64,000 nt of DNA, taken from the NCBI RefSeq assembly GCF_041435495.1, contig NZ_CP108644.1, positions 1,240,001 through 1,304,000 on the forward strand, written 5' to 3'. The position numbers and the translations under genes are program-made. The stretch is from Streptomyces sp. NBC_01116 (lineage in GTDB: Bacteria > Actinomycetota > Actinomycetes > Streptomycetales > Streptomycetaceae). A model generated the notes under the pieces. It was not told where the DNA came from. It was given only the letters and a program-made list of their open reading frames with translations, and searched no databases. This document shows, in pieces, positions 53,062 to 64,000 of this stretch (positions within the stretch are counted from its first letter, which is position 1; every line of letters starts with the position of its first letter).

Positions 53062-53227
53062 TAAGGGCTGTCCCGTAATCCCTGGCGGGCGCGCGACGAC
53101 AGCTACGGCACCTCGCCGCGTTGTCGGAACATCCCCATACATCCCGTATGCGGACGTCCCTCCGCCTTGCGATGCACCGCATCCGACGCCGCACGCTGAT
53201 CCACCAGGGATGACGGGACAGCCCTTA
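53062..53227. mobile_element. MITE-like palindromic element, copy 2
   Basis: The element is 166 bp with 24-bp terminal inverted repeats, TAAGGGCTGTCCCG and onward at 53062-53085 and its complement at 53204-53227, with one mismatch. The ends differ from copy 1, but the core is clearly related: CGCCGCGTTGTCGG, CCCATACATCC and CCTCCGCCTTGCGAT occur in the same order and spacing. It has no coding capacity. It lies in the 432-base gap between fmt and the small HTH gene. The shared core with different ends suggests two subfamilies of one element. Confidence 0.8.
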
Positions 53228-54002
<775 letters not shown>

Positions 54003-54017
54003 CCGCACGCCGACCCT

Positions 54018-54050
54018 CTGCCCCACCGTGCCGGTCGCACGGCGGGGCAG
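54018..54050. terminator. Bidirectional hairpin between HTH gene and priA
   Basis: CTGCCCCACCGTG (54018-54030) pairs with CACGGCGGGGCAG (54038-54050) with one mismatch and a 7-base loop, between the two convergent stops. Confidence 0.7.
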
Positions 54051-54115
54051 CCCCGCGTCCGTGGCCACCGGCTGTCCGGCGACCACGGACCGCCGCAGAG
54101 CTCTCCCCCGCGGCC

Positions 54116-56260
54116 TCAGCCGATGTCGGGCGGGTCGATCCTGATGCGCACCGGGTCGGCCGCTCCCTTGGCCGTGCGGGCCGCGAGCGCCGTCTTCAGG
54201 GCGCGGGCGAGCGCCGCCCCCCGTCCCGGGACCACCCGGATCAGGACCCGCTCCCAGGTCTCGCCCGGCGGGACGTCCCCCGGTCGGCGGGGCCTGCCGG
54301 GCTCGGCGGACGGGACCGGCACCGGCCCCAGGATCTCGGCCTCCGGCGGCAGCCCGGCGGCCTGGAGAAACGCGGCCAGGGCCTCGGCGGGGCCGGTCGC
54401 GGAGGCCATCCGGGAGACCGGCGGGAAGCCCAGCTCGGCCCGTTCCGCCAGCTCCCGCCGGGCGAATCCCGCCGGGTCCCAGCGGACCAGCGCCTGCACC
54501 GCGCGCTCCGTCGGCTCGGCCACGATCACCACCGTGCCCCCCTCGTCCTGGCCCCGCACCAGCGCCCCCGCCGCCGTCCACCGGCGCAGCGCCTCCTCCC
54601 CCGCCCGCAGATCGGGCCGGCCGAGCATGGCCCAGCCGTCCAGGAGCAGGGCCGCCGCGTAGCCGCCCTCGGCGACGGGCTCCGCGCCCGGCGTGCTGAC
54701 GACGAGCGACGGGGTGCCGGGCACCGCGTCCAGGATGTGGTCGCGCCCCGAGGTGCGGACGGGCACGGCGGGGAAGGCCCGGCCCAGCTCCTCCGCCGTG
54801 CGGCGGGCGCCGACGATCCGGGCGCGCAGCCGGGTCGAGCCGCACTCCGCGCAGTGCCAGGCCCGCTCGGCCCGCCCGCACCAGGCGCAGTTCAGATCCT
54901 GCTGGTCCGGGGCCTGGAGGGGGCCCGCGCAGTGGCGGCAGCGGGCGGGGGCGCGGCAGCGTTCGCAGGCGAGGCGGGGGGCGTAACCGCGGCGGGGCAC
55001 CTGGACCAGCACCGGACCGCTGCGCAGACCGTCGCGCACGGCCCCCCAGGCCAGGCTGGGCAGCCGGGCGGAACGGGCGGCGCCGTCCCGGGCCAGCTCG
55101 CCGTCCCCGACCGTACGGATGAGGGGCGCGGCCCGGCGCAGCCGCTCGCGGTCCGCGAGGAGCGGCAGCGCCCAGCCGCTCTCCACGAGCTGGGCGGCCT
55201 CGACGGTGCAGCTGGTCCCGCCGAGGAGGAAGCCGCAGCGGCCCTGTGCCGCCCGCAGCTCCAGGACCTCGCGGACATGCGGGAAGGGGGCGTTGTCGTC
55301 GCTGTGGCTGGAGTCCCCGTCGTCCCAGACGACGACCAGGCCGAGGTCCTGGACGGGGGCGAACATGGCGGCCCTGGTCCCCACGACCGCCCGGACCGAG
55401 CCCCGGCGCACCGCGAGCCATTGGCGGTAGCGCTTCTCGGGGCCGGAGTCTGCGGTCAGCAGGGCGTGCCGGCCCGCGCCGAGCGCCTCGGTCAGGGCCG
55501 CGTCGACCCGTGCGGCGGCCCGTCCGTCCGGGACGACGACCAGCGCGCCGCGCCCGGAGGAGAGCGTCGCGGCGACGGCCCCGGCGATCTCGGCGGGCCA
55601 GTGGGGGCCGGGCAGGGCGGTCCACACCGCGCGCGGCGCACCGCTCTCGGCCAGCGCGCGCAGGAAGGCCGGGCCCTGGCCGTACCGCTCCCAGGTGCCC
55701 GGCTCCGGGGCGGGGGGCGGGGGCAGCGGGTCCGGGGAGGGCTTGGACTCGGCGCGGCCGTTGCGGGGCGGGACGGCGAGCTGGAGGACGTCGGCGAGGC
55801 TGCCCGCGTACCGGTCGGCGACGGCGCGGCAGAGGCCGAGCAGTTCGGGCCCGAGGACCGGCTCCGGGGAGACCACGGAGGCGAGGGCGGCCAGCGCCCC
55901 CGGGTAGTCGGAGTCGGCGCGGCGCTCGACGATGAAGCCGTCGATCAGCCCGCCGCCCTCGCGCCGCCCGCCCTGGATGTTGCGCCCTCCGGCCCCGAAC
56001 CGGACGCGCACCCGGACGCCCGGACGCGCGTCGTCGTCCAGCTCCTCGGGGACCGCGTAGTCGAAGTACTGGTCGAGGTGGAGGACGCCCTTGTTGACCA
56101 GGACGCGGGCGACGGGCAGCTCCTCGGCGAGGGCCGCGCCGCGCCAGGTCCGCGGCTTGGCGCGCGGCACCTTCGCCCGGCGCACGGTCTCCCGGATCAG
56201 CGCAAGCTGCTCCGGCGCCCCGGCACCGGGTTCGGCGGACTGCTCGTTCTCGCTGCTCAC
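54116..56260 (-). CDS. priA: PriA-like primosomal protein N', helicase motifs lost
   Basis: This 714-residue protein is a PriA homologue with the N-terminal 3'-DNA-end-binding domain (about 48-150, starting RVLVNKGVLHLDQYFDYAVP). It has a zinc-binding region with eight cysteines (CERCRAPARCRHC ... CAWC ... CAEC). The helicase core is degenerate: the Walker A segment is replaced by SSGRGALVVVPDGR and the DEEH box by VVVWDDGDSSHSDD. Actinobacterial PriA is generally described as lacking helicase activity and acting as a replication-restart scaffold. I chose the GTG at 56260, shortly after AGGA. Confidence 0.92.
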   Translation of the reverse strand: MSSENEQSAEPGAGAPEQLALIRETVRRAKVPRAKPRTWRGAALAEELPVARVLVNKGVLHLDQYFDYAVPEELDDDARPGVRVRVRFGAGGRNIQGGRREGGGLIDGFIVERRADSDYPGALAALASVVSPEPVLGPELLGLCRAVADRYAGSLADVLQLAVPPRNGRAESKPSPDPLPPPPAPEPGTWERYGQGPAFLRALAESGAPRAVWTALPGPHWPAEIAGAVAATLSSGRGALVVVPDGRAAARVDAALTEALGAGRHALLTADSGPEKRYRQWLAVRRGSVRAVVGTRAAMFAPVQDLGLVVVWDDGDSSHSDDNAPFPHVREVLELRAAQGRCGFLLGGTSCTVEAAQLVESGWALPLLADRERLRRAAPLIRTVGDGELARDGAARSARLPSLAWGAVRDGLRSGPVLVQVPRRGYAPRLACERCRAPARCRHCAGPLQAPDQQDLNCAWCGRAERAWHCAECGSTRLRARIVGARRTAEELGRAFPAVPVRTSGRDHILDAVPGTPSLVVSTPGAEPVAEGGYAAALLLDGWAMLGRPDLRAGEEALRRWTAAGALVRGQDEGGTVVIVAEPTERAVQALVRWDPAGFARRELAERAELGFPPVSRMASATGPAEALAAFLQAAGLPPEAEILGPVPVPSAEPGRPRRPGDVPPGETWERVLIRVVPGRGAALARALKTALAARTAKGAADPVRIRIDPPDIG

Positions 56261-56393
56261 AGCTGAATTCCTACCAGAGAGCACTGACAGCGGCGGGGGC
56301 ACGGCAGCGGGGCCCGGCCACCGCGTTCGGTGTCCGGGCCCCGCTGTCGTGCTCGATGACGCCCGCCCCGCTGTCGTACGCGGGCGGGTCTCG

Positions 56394-57602
56394 CTACAGA
56401 CCGGCGGCGGCGCGCAGGGCGTCGACGCGGTCGGTGCGCTCCCAGGTGAAGTCGGGCAGCTCACGGCCGAAGTGGCCGTAGGCGGCGGTCTGGGCGTAGA
56501 TCGGGCGGAGCAGGTCGAGGTCCCGGATGATCGCGGCCGGGCGGAGGTCGAAGACCTCGCCGATCGCGTTCTCGATCTTCTCGGTGTCGACCGCGGCGGT
56601 GCCGAAGGTCTCCACGAACAGTCCGACGGGCTCGGCCTTGCCGATCGCGTACGCGACCTGGACCTCGCAGCGCGCGGCGAGACCGGCGGCCACCACGTTC
56701 TTGGCGACCCAGCGCATCGCGTACGCGGCGGAGCGGTCGACCTTGGACGGGTCCTTGCCCGAGAAGGCGCCGCCGCCGTGCCGGGCCATGCCGCCGTAGG
56801 TGTCGATGATGATCTTGCGGCCGGTGAGGCCGGCGTCGCCCATCGGGCCACCGATCTCGAAGCGGCCGGTCGGGTTCACCAGGAGGCGGTAGCCCTCGGT
56901 GTCCAGCTTGATGCCGTCCTCGACGAGCTGCGCGAGCACGTGCTCGACGACGAACTCGCGGATGTCGGGCGCGAGCAGCGAGTCCAGGTCGATGTCGGAG
57001 GCGTGCTGCGAGGAGACGACCACCGTGTCCAGCCGGACCGCCTTGTCACCGTCGTACTCGATGGTGACCTGGGTCTTGCCGTCGGGGCGCAGGTAGGGGA
57101 TGGTCCCGTTCTTGCGCACTTCGGACAGTCGCCGGGAGAGGCGGTGCGCGACGTGGATCGGGAGCGGCATCAGCTCCGGGGTCTCGTCGCAGGCGTAGCC
57201 GAACATCAGGCCCTGGTCGCCCGCGCCCTGCTTGTCGAGCTCGTCCTCATCGCCCTCGACCCGCTTCTCGTACGCGGTGTCGACGCCCTGTGCGATGTCC
57301 GGCGACTGCGCGCCGATCGACACCGAGACGCCACAGGAAGCACCGTCGAAGCCCTTTTTGGAGGAGTCGTATCCGATCTCCAGAACCTTGTTGCGCACGA
57401 GGTTGGGGATGTCGGCGTAGGCCTTGGTGGTGACCTCGCCCGCGACATGCACCAGACCTGTGGTGATCAAGGTCTCGACGGCGACGCGCGAGGTGGGGTC
57501 CTCGCGCAGGAGCGCGTCGAGAATCGTGTCGCTGATCTGGTCAGCGATCTTGTCGGGGTGACCCTCGGTCACGGATTCCGAGGTGAAGAGACGGCGGGAC
57601 AC
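56394..57602 (-). CDS. metK: S-adenosylmethionine synthetase
   Basis: MetK makes SAM from methionine and ATP. The 402-residue protein begins [22 protein letters not shown] and has the signature [16 protein letters not shown] and the P-loop-like [16 protein letters not shown]. All catalytic residues appear intact. The 232 bases upstream to the coaBC stop contain its promoter region, including a GATAAACT sequence, but I see no recognised SAM riboswitch. It is downstream of coaBC on the same strand but probably transcribed separately. Confidence 0.97.
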   Translation of the reverse strand: MSRRLFTSESVTEGHPDKIADQISDTILDALLREDPTSRVAVETLITTGLVHVAGEVTTKAYADIPNLVRNKVLEIGYDSSKKGFDGASCGVSVSIGAQSPDIAQGVDTAYEKRVEGDEDELDKQGAGDQGLMFGYACDETPELMPLPIHVAHRLSRRLSEVRKNGTIPYLRPDGKTQVTIEYDGDKAVRLDTVVVSSQHASDIDLDSLLAPDIREFVVEHVLAQLVEDGIKLDTEGYRLLVNPTGRFEIGGPMGDAGLTGRKIIIDTYGGMARHGGGAFSGKDPSKVDRSAAYAMRWVAKNVVAAGLAARCEVQVAYAIGKAEPVGLFVETFGTAAVDTEKIENAIGEVFDLRPAAIIRDLDLLRPIYAQTAAYGHFGRELPDFTWERTDRVDALRAAAGL

Positions 57603-57834
57603 ATCGCTCCCTGGGGTTGCAGCGGCTGCTGGCTGATCATGGGTGGCACGTCCGAGAGCTGCGCTCGGCGCGTACCGTCGGCCAGTTTATCGGTCGCATC
57701 CGGCGAGCGGGGCAGGTGTCTCGCCCTTTGGGAGGTTCGTGACGTGCGCCACGCGGGTCACCAGTAGGACAATCCACCCTTCCCGACCTTCTTTTTGCGC
57801 GTTATGGGGTGATTTCGCTCGCCCGGAGGATTGA

Positions 57835-59046
57835 TTATGAAATCGGCTGGAACCTTCCCGCGACCAGGTCCCAGACCGTGTCGGCGAGCGCTTCCTTGGG
57901 GCCGTACGGCACCGGCGTCTCCTGCCCGTCGGCGGCGAGGACGACCGCTTCGTTCTCCTCCGAACCGAAGGTCTTGCGCTCCCCCACCTCGTTGACCACG
58001 AGGAGGTCGCAGCCCTTGCGGCGGAGCTTCGCGCGGCCGTTGACCAGCACGTCGTCGGTCTCGGCGGCGAATCCGACCACGATCTGGCCCGGCCGGGCCC
58101 GCTCGCCGGAGACCTCGGCCAGGATGTCGGGGTTACGGACCAGGGTGACGGCGGGCGCCTCCTCGCCGTCCTTCTTCTTGATCTTGCCGGAGGCGTACAC
58201 GGCGGGGCGGAAGTCGGCCACCGCGGCCGCCATCACGACGACGTCCGCGTCGGGGGCGGCCTTCAGCACGGCCTCGCGCAGCTGGACGGCCGTGCCGACG
58301 CGGAGGACATCGGCCCCGGACGGGTCGGGCAGCCCGGTGTTGGCCTCGATCAGGGTGACCCGCGCCCCCCGGGCCACGGCGGTGCGCGCCAGCGCGTATC
58401 CCTGCTTGCCGGAGGAGCGGTTGCCCAGAAAGCGCACCGGGTCGAGCGGCTCGCGCGTGCCGCCGGCGCTGATCACCACATGACGGCCCGCGAGGTCGGG
58501 CCCGGTGACCCCGCGCGCCAGCACCCGGCGGCAGACCTCGTAGATCTCGCCGGGGTCGGGGAGCCGGCCCTTGCCGGTGTCGACGCCGGTGAGCCGCCCG
58601 ACAGCGGGCTCGATGACGACGGCTCCCCGGCGGCGCAGGGTGGCGACGTTCTCCTGGGTGGCCGGGTGCTCCCACATCTCGGTGTGCATGGCGGGGGCGA
58701 AGACCACCGGACAGCGGGCGGTCAGGAGGGTGTTGGTGAGCAGGTCGTCGGCGAGCCCGTGGGCGGCCTTGGCCAGCATGTCCGCGGTGGCCGGCGCGAC
58801 CACCACGAGGTCGGCCTCCTGCCCGATCCGCACGTGCGGGACCTCGTGGACGTCGCTCCAGACCTCGTCGGAGACCGGGTGGCCGGAGAGCGCCGACCAG
58901 GTGGCGGCCCCCACGAAGTGCAGCGAGGCGGCGGTCGGGACGACCCGTACGTCGTGGCCGGACTCGGTCAGCCGGCGCAGCAGCTCGCACGCCTTGTAGG
59001 CGGCGATGCCCCCGCTGACCCCCAGGACCACCTTCGGCTTGTCCAC
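57835..59046 (-). CDS. coaBC: Bifunctional phosphopantothenoylcysteine decarboxylase / phosphopantothenate-cysteine ligase
   Basis: This 403-residue protein carries out two steps of coenzyme A synthesis. The CoaC half (about 1-185) is a flavoprotein with VLGVSGGIAAYKACELLRRL, APATADMLAKAAHG and the catalytic APAMHTEMWEHP. The CoaB half (about 190-403) has VISAGGTREPLDPVRFLGNRSSG and MAAAVADFRP. I chose the GTG at 59046 with GGGGAGAC five bases upstream; the longer upstream frame is not conserved. The order coaBC-rpoZ-gmk-sIHF is typical of actinobacteria. Confidence 0.95.
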   Translation of the reverse strand: MDKPKVVLGVSGGIAAYKACELLRRLTESGHDVRVVPTAASLHFVGAATWSALSGHPVSDEVWSDVHEVPHVRIGQEADLVVVAPATADMLAKAAHGLADDLLTNTLLTARCPVVFAPAMHTEMWEHPATQENVATLRRRGAVVIEPAVGRLTGVDTGKGRLPDPGEIYEVCRRVLARGVTGPDLAGRHVVISAGGTREPLDPVRFLGNRSSGKQGYALARTAVARGARVTLIEANTGLPDPSGADVLRVGTAVQLREAVLKAAPDADVVVMAAAVADFRPAVYASGKIKKKDGEEAPAVTLVRNPDILAEVSGERARPGQIVVGFAAETDDVLVNGRAKLRRKGCDLLVVNEVGERKTFGSEENEAVVLAADGQETPVPYGPKEALADTVWDLVAGRFQPIS

Positions 59047-59194
59047 TGCGTCTCCCCGCACTCGGCAACGTAAGGCAACGTGTGCGTCCCATGCTGCCTC
59101 ACCGCGCGGAACGCGTTCACCCGGCCCCGGACACACCTCAGGCCCGGCGGACGGGCCGCCGGGCCTGGAGTGAAGGTGCTGTGGTGCTCCTGCG

Positions 59195-59467
59195 TTACTG
59201 CGCGGGGCCCTCGATGGCCTCGGAGGTCAGCAGGCCCGCGTTGATCTCGCGGAGTGCGATCGAGAGCGGCTTCTCGTGCACGTGGGTGTCGACGAGCGGA
59301 CCGACGTACTCGAGGAGGCCTTCACCGAGCTGCGAGTAGTACGCGTTGATCTGACGGGCGCGCTTGGCCGCGTAGATCACCAGGCTGTACTTCGAGTCGG
59401 TGGCTTCGAGGAGCTCATCAATCGGCGGGTTGATGATGCCCTCGGGCGTGGTGATGGAAGAGGACAC
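59195..59467 (-). CDS. rpoZ: RNA polymerase omega subunit
   Basis: This 90-residue subunit of RNA polymerase helps beta-prime folding. The sequence [20 protein letters not shown] followed by [16 protein letters not shown] is the actinobacterial omega signature. I chose the GTG at 59467 with GGAAGG about 7 bases upstream, giving the expected 90 residues. It lies 62 bases downstream of gmk on the same strand. Confidence 0.97.
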   Translation of the reverse strand: MSSSITTPEGIINPPIDELLEATDSKYSLVIYAAKRARQINAYYSQLGEGLLEYVGPLVDTHVHEKPLSIALREINAGLLTSEAIEGPAQ

Positions 59468-59529
59468 TCTCTGCCTTCCGAAGGGGATGTAGATCAAAGA
59501 TCAACAGGATCTGACACGATCATGGAGAT

Positions 59530-60123
59530 CTAGGCCTGAAGCATCAACGTTAGCAGCTCACGCGCCACGTCCTCGACGGAGGTGTTGACGAGCGTCGTAT
59601 CGAACTCGGCCTCGGCGGCCAGTTCCACCTTCGCGGCGGCGAGCCGGCGCTCGATGACCTCGGGCGCCTCGGTGCCCCGGCCGGTGAGCCGGCGCACCAG
59701 CTCGTCCCAGCTCGGCGGGGCCAGGAAGACCAGCCGCGCGTCGCCCATCGACTGGCGGACCAGCCGGGCGCCCTGGAGGTCGATCTCCAGCAGGACCGGT
59801 TCACCGGCCTCCAGGCGGTCGAGCACGGCGCGGCGGGGCGTGCCGTAACGGTTGCCCGCGAACTCGGCCCACTCCAGCAGTTCGCCGTTGGCGACGAGCT
59901 TGTCGAACTCCTCGTCGTCCACGAAGAAGTAGTGCACACCGTTGCGCTCCCCGGGGCGCGGCTTGCGTGTCGTCGCCGACACGGAGAGCCAGACCTCGGG
60001 GTGCACGGTGCGCATATGAGCGACGACCGTGCTCTTGCCGACCCCTGAGGGGCCGGAGAGCACGGTCAGCCGCGGACGTACGTCCGGGGGTACGGGGGAC
60101 GTCCCCCGGGATGTTGCAGCCAT
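59530..60123 (-). CDS. gmk: Guanylate kinase
   Basis: Gmk phosphorylates GMP to GDP. The 197-residue P-loop kinase has [16 protein letters not shown] (about 24-39), the GMP-binding [21 protein letters not shown] and the LID segment. The N-terminal 15 residues are a variable extension. It follows sIHF by 38 bases on the same strand and is likely co-transcribed with it and rpoZ. Confidence 0.97.
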   Translation of the reverse strand: MAATSRGTSPVPPDVRPRLTVLSGPSGVGKSTVVAHMRTVHPEVWLSVSATTRKPRPGERNGVHYFFVDDEEFDKLVANGELLEWAEFAGNRYGTPRRAVLDRLEAGEPVLLEIDLQGARLVRQSMGDARLVFLAPPSWDELVRRLTGRGTEAPEVIERRLAAAKVELAAEAEFDTTLVNTSVEDVARELLTLMLQA

Positions 60124-60161
60124 GGGGCGATTATCCCCGCTCTCAGGAGTGCCTGAGAACG

Positions 60162-60485
60162 TCAGGCGGGGCTGCCGCCGAACTCACGCTCCAGGGATGC
60201 GATCTGATTGGAGCCAAGACCCCTGACCCGGCGGCTCTCGGAGATGCCGAGACGCTCCATGATCTGCTTGGCGCGGACCTTGCCGACGCCCGGAAGGGAT
60301 TCCAGCAGTGCGGAGACCTTCATCTTCCCGATGACGTCGTTCTCCTGGCCCTGCTTGATGACCTCGTGGAGGGAAGCGCCGGAGTGCTTGAGTCGATTCT
60401 TGACCTCGGCCCGCTCCCGGCGAGCCGCGGCGGCCTTTTCGAGCGCGGCTGCGCGCTGTTCAGGGGTAAGGGGCGGAAGAGCCAC
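60162..60485 (-). CDS. sihF: Streptomyces integration host factor-like nucleoid protein (sIHF)
   Basis: This 107-residue DNA-binding protein is specific to actinobacteria (mIHF/sIHF). It begins (V)[21 protein letters not shown], with a long N-terminal helix. A helix-two-turn-helix region follows, with [22 protein letters not shown] and the C-terminal [18 protein letters not shown]. The GTG at 60485 gives the known length and has GAGGTGA upstream; the longer frame upstream is leader sequence. In Streptomyces it affects chromosome compaction, DNA topology and antibiotic production. Confidence 0.95.
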   Translation of the reverse strand: MALPPLTPEQRAAALEKAAAARRERAEVKNRLKHSGASLHEVIKQGQENDVIGKMKVSALLESLPGVGKVRAKQIMERLGISESRRVRGLGSNQIASLEREFGGSPA

Positions 60486-60560
60486 GCCTACGTCACCTCG
60501 GATGTCGATCTGTCGGATACGGACCGGCGGGGAAGCTGGACGCCACCCCACCAGGTGAGA

Positions 60561-60581
60561 GCCGAGCACACTGTGCTCGGC
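60561..60581. promoter_or_regulatory. 21-base palindrome in the sIHF leader
   Basis: GCCGAGCACA-C-TGTGCTCGGC is a perfect palindrome about 75 bases upstream of the sIHF start. It may be an operator or an RNA hairpin in the leader. Confidence 0.5.
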
Positions 60582-60640
60582 CGCTCTTCGACGGAGACTA
60601 GCGCCAAGGGCCGCTGTAGTCAGCGAGAACAGACGAAAAG

Positions 60641-60697
60641 TCCTGGTCAGCTGTGGCCGACCAGGATTTTCCCGACATATCGACCAGGTTTCTGGTC
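60641..60697 (-). terminator. Tandem hairpins after pyrF
   Basis: On the minus strand GACCAG-AAAC-CTGGTC (60682-60697) and TCCTGGTC/GACCAGGA (60641-60666, 10-base loop) follow pyrF. The second is followed by CTTTTCG. The T-run makes this one of the few classical intrinsic terminators in the window. It separates pyrF from sIHF. Confidence 0.7.
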
Positions 60698-60731
60698 AGT
60701 AATTCGTCAACGCGCTGTAAACGTGTCAGGG

Positions 60732-61567
60732 TCAACTGCCGGATACGGCGCCGCGGACCTCGTCCGCGAACCGTTCGGCCGCTTCGCGCAGCCCGGACAC
60801 GTCCGGGCCGTGGCGCAGCACGCCCCGGCTCACGCTGGGCACCACGTTGCCCACCGCCTCGCCGAACACCGCCGGAAGATCCGCCGGGGTCGCCCCCTGG
60901 GCGCCGATGCCGGGGGCGAGGAGCGGTCCGTTGATCGCCAGGTCCACCCCGGCGTCGCCGAGCGTCGCGCCGACCACCGCGCCGACCGAGCCGAGCGGAG
61001 CGGCCCCCGCGTTCTCGGCGGCCATGTGGTCGAGCATCAGCTGGGCGAGCGAGCGGCCGTCGGCCGCCGTGGCCCGCTGGACCTCGGCGCCCTCCGGGTT
61101 GGAGGTGAGGGCGAGGACGAAGACGCCCGCGCCGGACGCGGCGGCGGCGTCGAGTGCCGGGCGCAGCGAGCCGAAGCCCAGGTACGGGGAGACGGTGACC
61201 GCGTCCGAGAAGAGCGGCGAGTCCTGGTCCAGGTAGGTCGCCGCGTAGGCGCCCATGGTGGAGCCGATGTCGCCGCGCTTGGCGTCCATCAGGACGAGCG
61301 CCCCGGCGGACCGTGCCTCCGCGACGGCCTTCTCCAGGACGGCGACGCCGCGCGAGCCGAAGCGCTCGAAGAACGCGGACTGCGGCTTGAGGACGGCGAC
61401 CCGGTCGGCCAGCGCCTCCACGACGGTCCGGGTGAAGCGCTCCAGGCCGGCGATGTCGTCGTCGAGGCCCCAGGAGGTGAGCAGGGAGGCGTGCGGGTCG
61501 ATGCCGACGCAGAGCGGCCCGCGGGTGTCCATGGCACGGCGCAGCCGGGCGCCGAAGGGTTCGGGGG

Positions 61568-61571
<4 letters not shown>
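60732..61571 (-). CDS. pyrF: Orotidine 5'-phosphate decarboxylase (type 2)
   Basis: PyrF makes UMP from OMP, the last step of pyrimidine synthesis. The 279-residue protein has CVGIDPHASLL at about 20-30, the catalytic VLMDAKRGDIGSTMGAYA (Asp-Lys-Asp set), and VTVSPYLGFGSL, marking the longer type 2 family found in actinobacteria. Its start overlaps the pyrD stop by 4 bases (61568-61571), so it is translationally coupled to pyrD. Confidence 0.96.
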
Positions 61572-62680
<1,109 letters not shown>

Positions 62681-62705
62681 GGGGTGGTGTCCTTGGTGCT
62701 CGGTG

Positions 62706-62731
62706 GGCTCGACAGGGCTCGACGGGGCTCG
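62706..62731. repeat. Short tandem repeat upstream of pyrD
   Basis: GGGCTCGACA, GGGCTCGACG and GGGCTC form 2.6 copies of a 10-bp unit between the carB terminator and pyrD. It is probably a slippage product. Confidence 0.6.
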
Positions 62732-62734
62732 CAA

Positions 62735-62767
62735 AGAGGGGGACACCGTTCGACGGTGTCCCCCTCT
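62735..62767 (-). terminator. Terminator of carB
   Basis: A perfect 14-bp stem, AGAGGGGGACACCG with its complement, and a 5-base TTCGA loop lie 7 bases after the carB stop. Confidence 0.85.
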
Positions 62768-62774
62768 CCGGGCC

Positions 62775-64000
<1,226 letters not shown>

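Noticed and set aside
49455..53078. A 1207-residue plus-strand frame over rpe, rsmB and fmt
   Set aside because: It is a shadow of three conserved minus-strand genes with no recognisable domain.

Overview
The window is high-GC actinobacterial DNA, almost certainly a Streptomyces chromosome. Codon third positions are strongly G/C, GTG starts and 4-nt start/stop overlaps are common, and several proteins are diagnostic: sIHF, a PriA that has lost its helicase motifs, GuaB1 and a rib-his operon. From memory, not from a search, both flanks match the S. coelicolor order around SCO1437-SCO1444 and SCO1461-SCO1483.

Layout. (1) 1-6.8 kb, minus strand: the end of a CNNM/CorC-type membrane protein, a PH-domain membrane protein, and an FMN-riboswitch-headed operon ribD-ribE-ribM-ribBA-ribH-hisE-hisG. 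(2) 6.9-15.7 kb: a secreted GH18 chitinase with DasR-type operators, an NmrA-like oxidoreductase, a ROK regulator divergent from an MFS transporter, a uracil/xanthine permease and an LLM-type oxidoreductase. (3) 15.7-33.6 kb: an apparently uncharacterised biosynthetic cluster without modular PKS or NRPS. A minus-strand pair (MFS exporter, carboxylic acid reductase) diverges from a ten-gene plus-strand operon: LeuA paralogue, MaoC hydratase, IPNS-type Fe oxygenase, CitE-like lyase, an unrecognised protein, HSL esterase, PLP alpha-oxoamine synthase, ornithine-cyclodeaminase-like protein, AtzG-like small protein, AtzE-like amidase and MFS (eleven reading frames including the small one). A permuted-ATP-grasp ligase follows. 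A 220-bp MITE-like element sits between the operon and the ligase gene and supplies the stop codon of the last MFS gene. (4) 33.6-40.4 kb, minus strand: a LuxR-family ATPase regulator translationally coupled to an M24 peptidase, a second M24 peptidase, and a second CitE-like gene. (5) 40.6-45.4 kb: amine catabolism (flavin amine oxidase, nitrilase-type hydrolase, Lrp regulator, aldehyde dehydrogenase). (6) 45.5-64 kb: conserved housekeeping genes guaB1, a SorC-type regulator, rpe, rsmB, fmt, priA, metK, coaBC, rpoZ, gmk, sIHF, pyrF, pyrD and the end of carB. A class I terpene synthase lies between guaB1 and the SorC regulator, and a second, related MITE-like element lies upstream of fmt.

How the cluster may work (inference). 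Alkylmalate-type chain building (LeuA, CitE, MaoC), oxidation, C-C joining of an acyl-CoA to an amino acid by the PLP synthase, amide formation by the ATP-grasp ligase and acid-to-aldehyde reduction by CAR together suggest a small pseudopeptide or aminoketone/aldehyde product. The enzyme set resembles, but is larger than, ketomemicin-type pathways.
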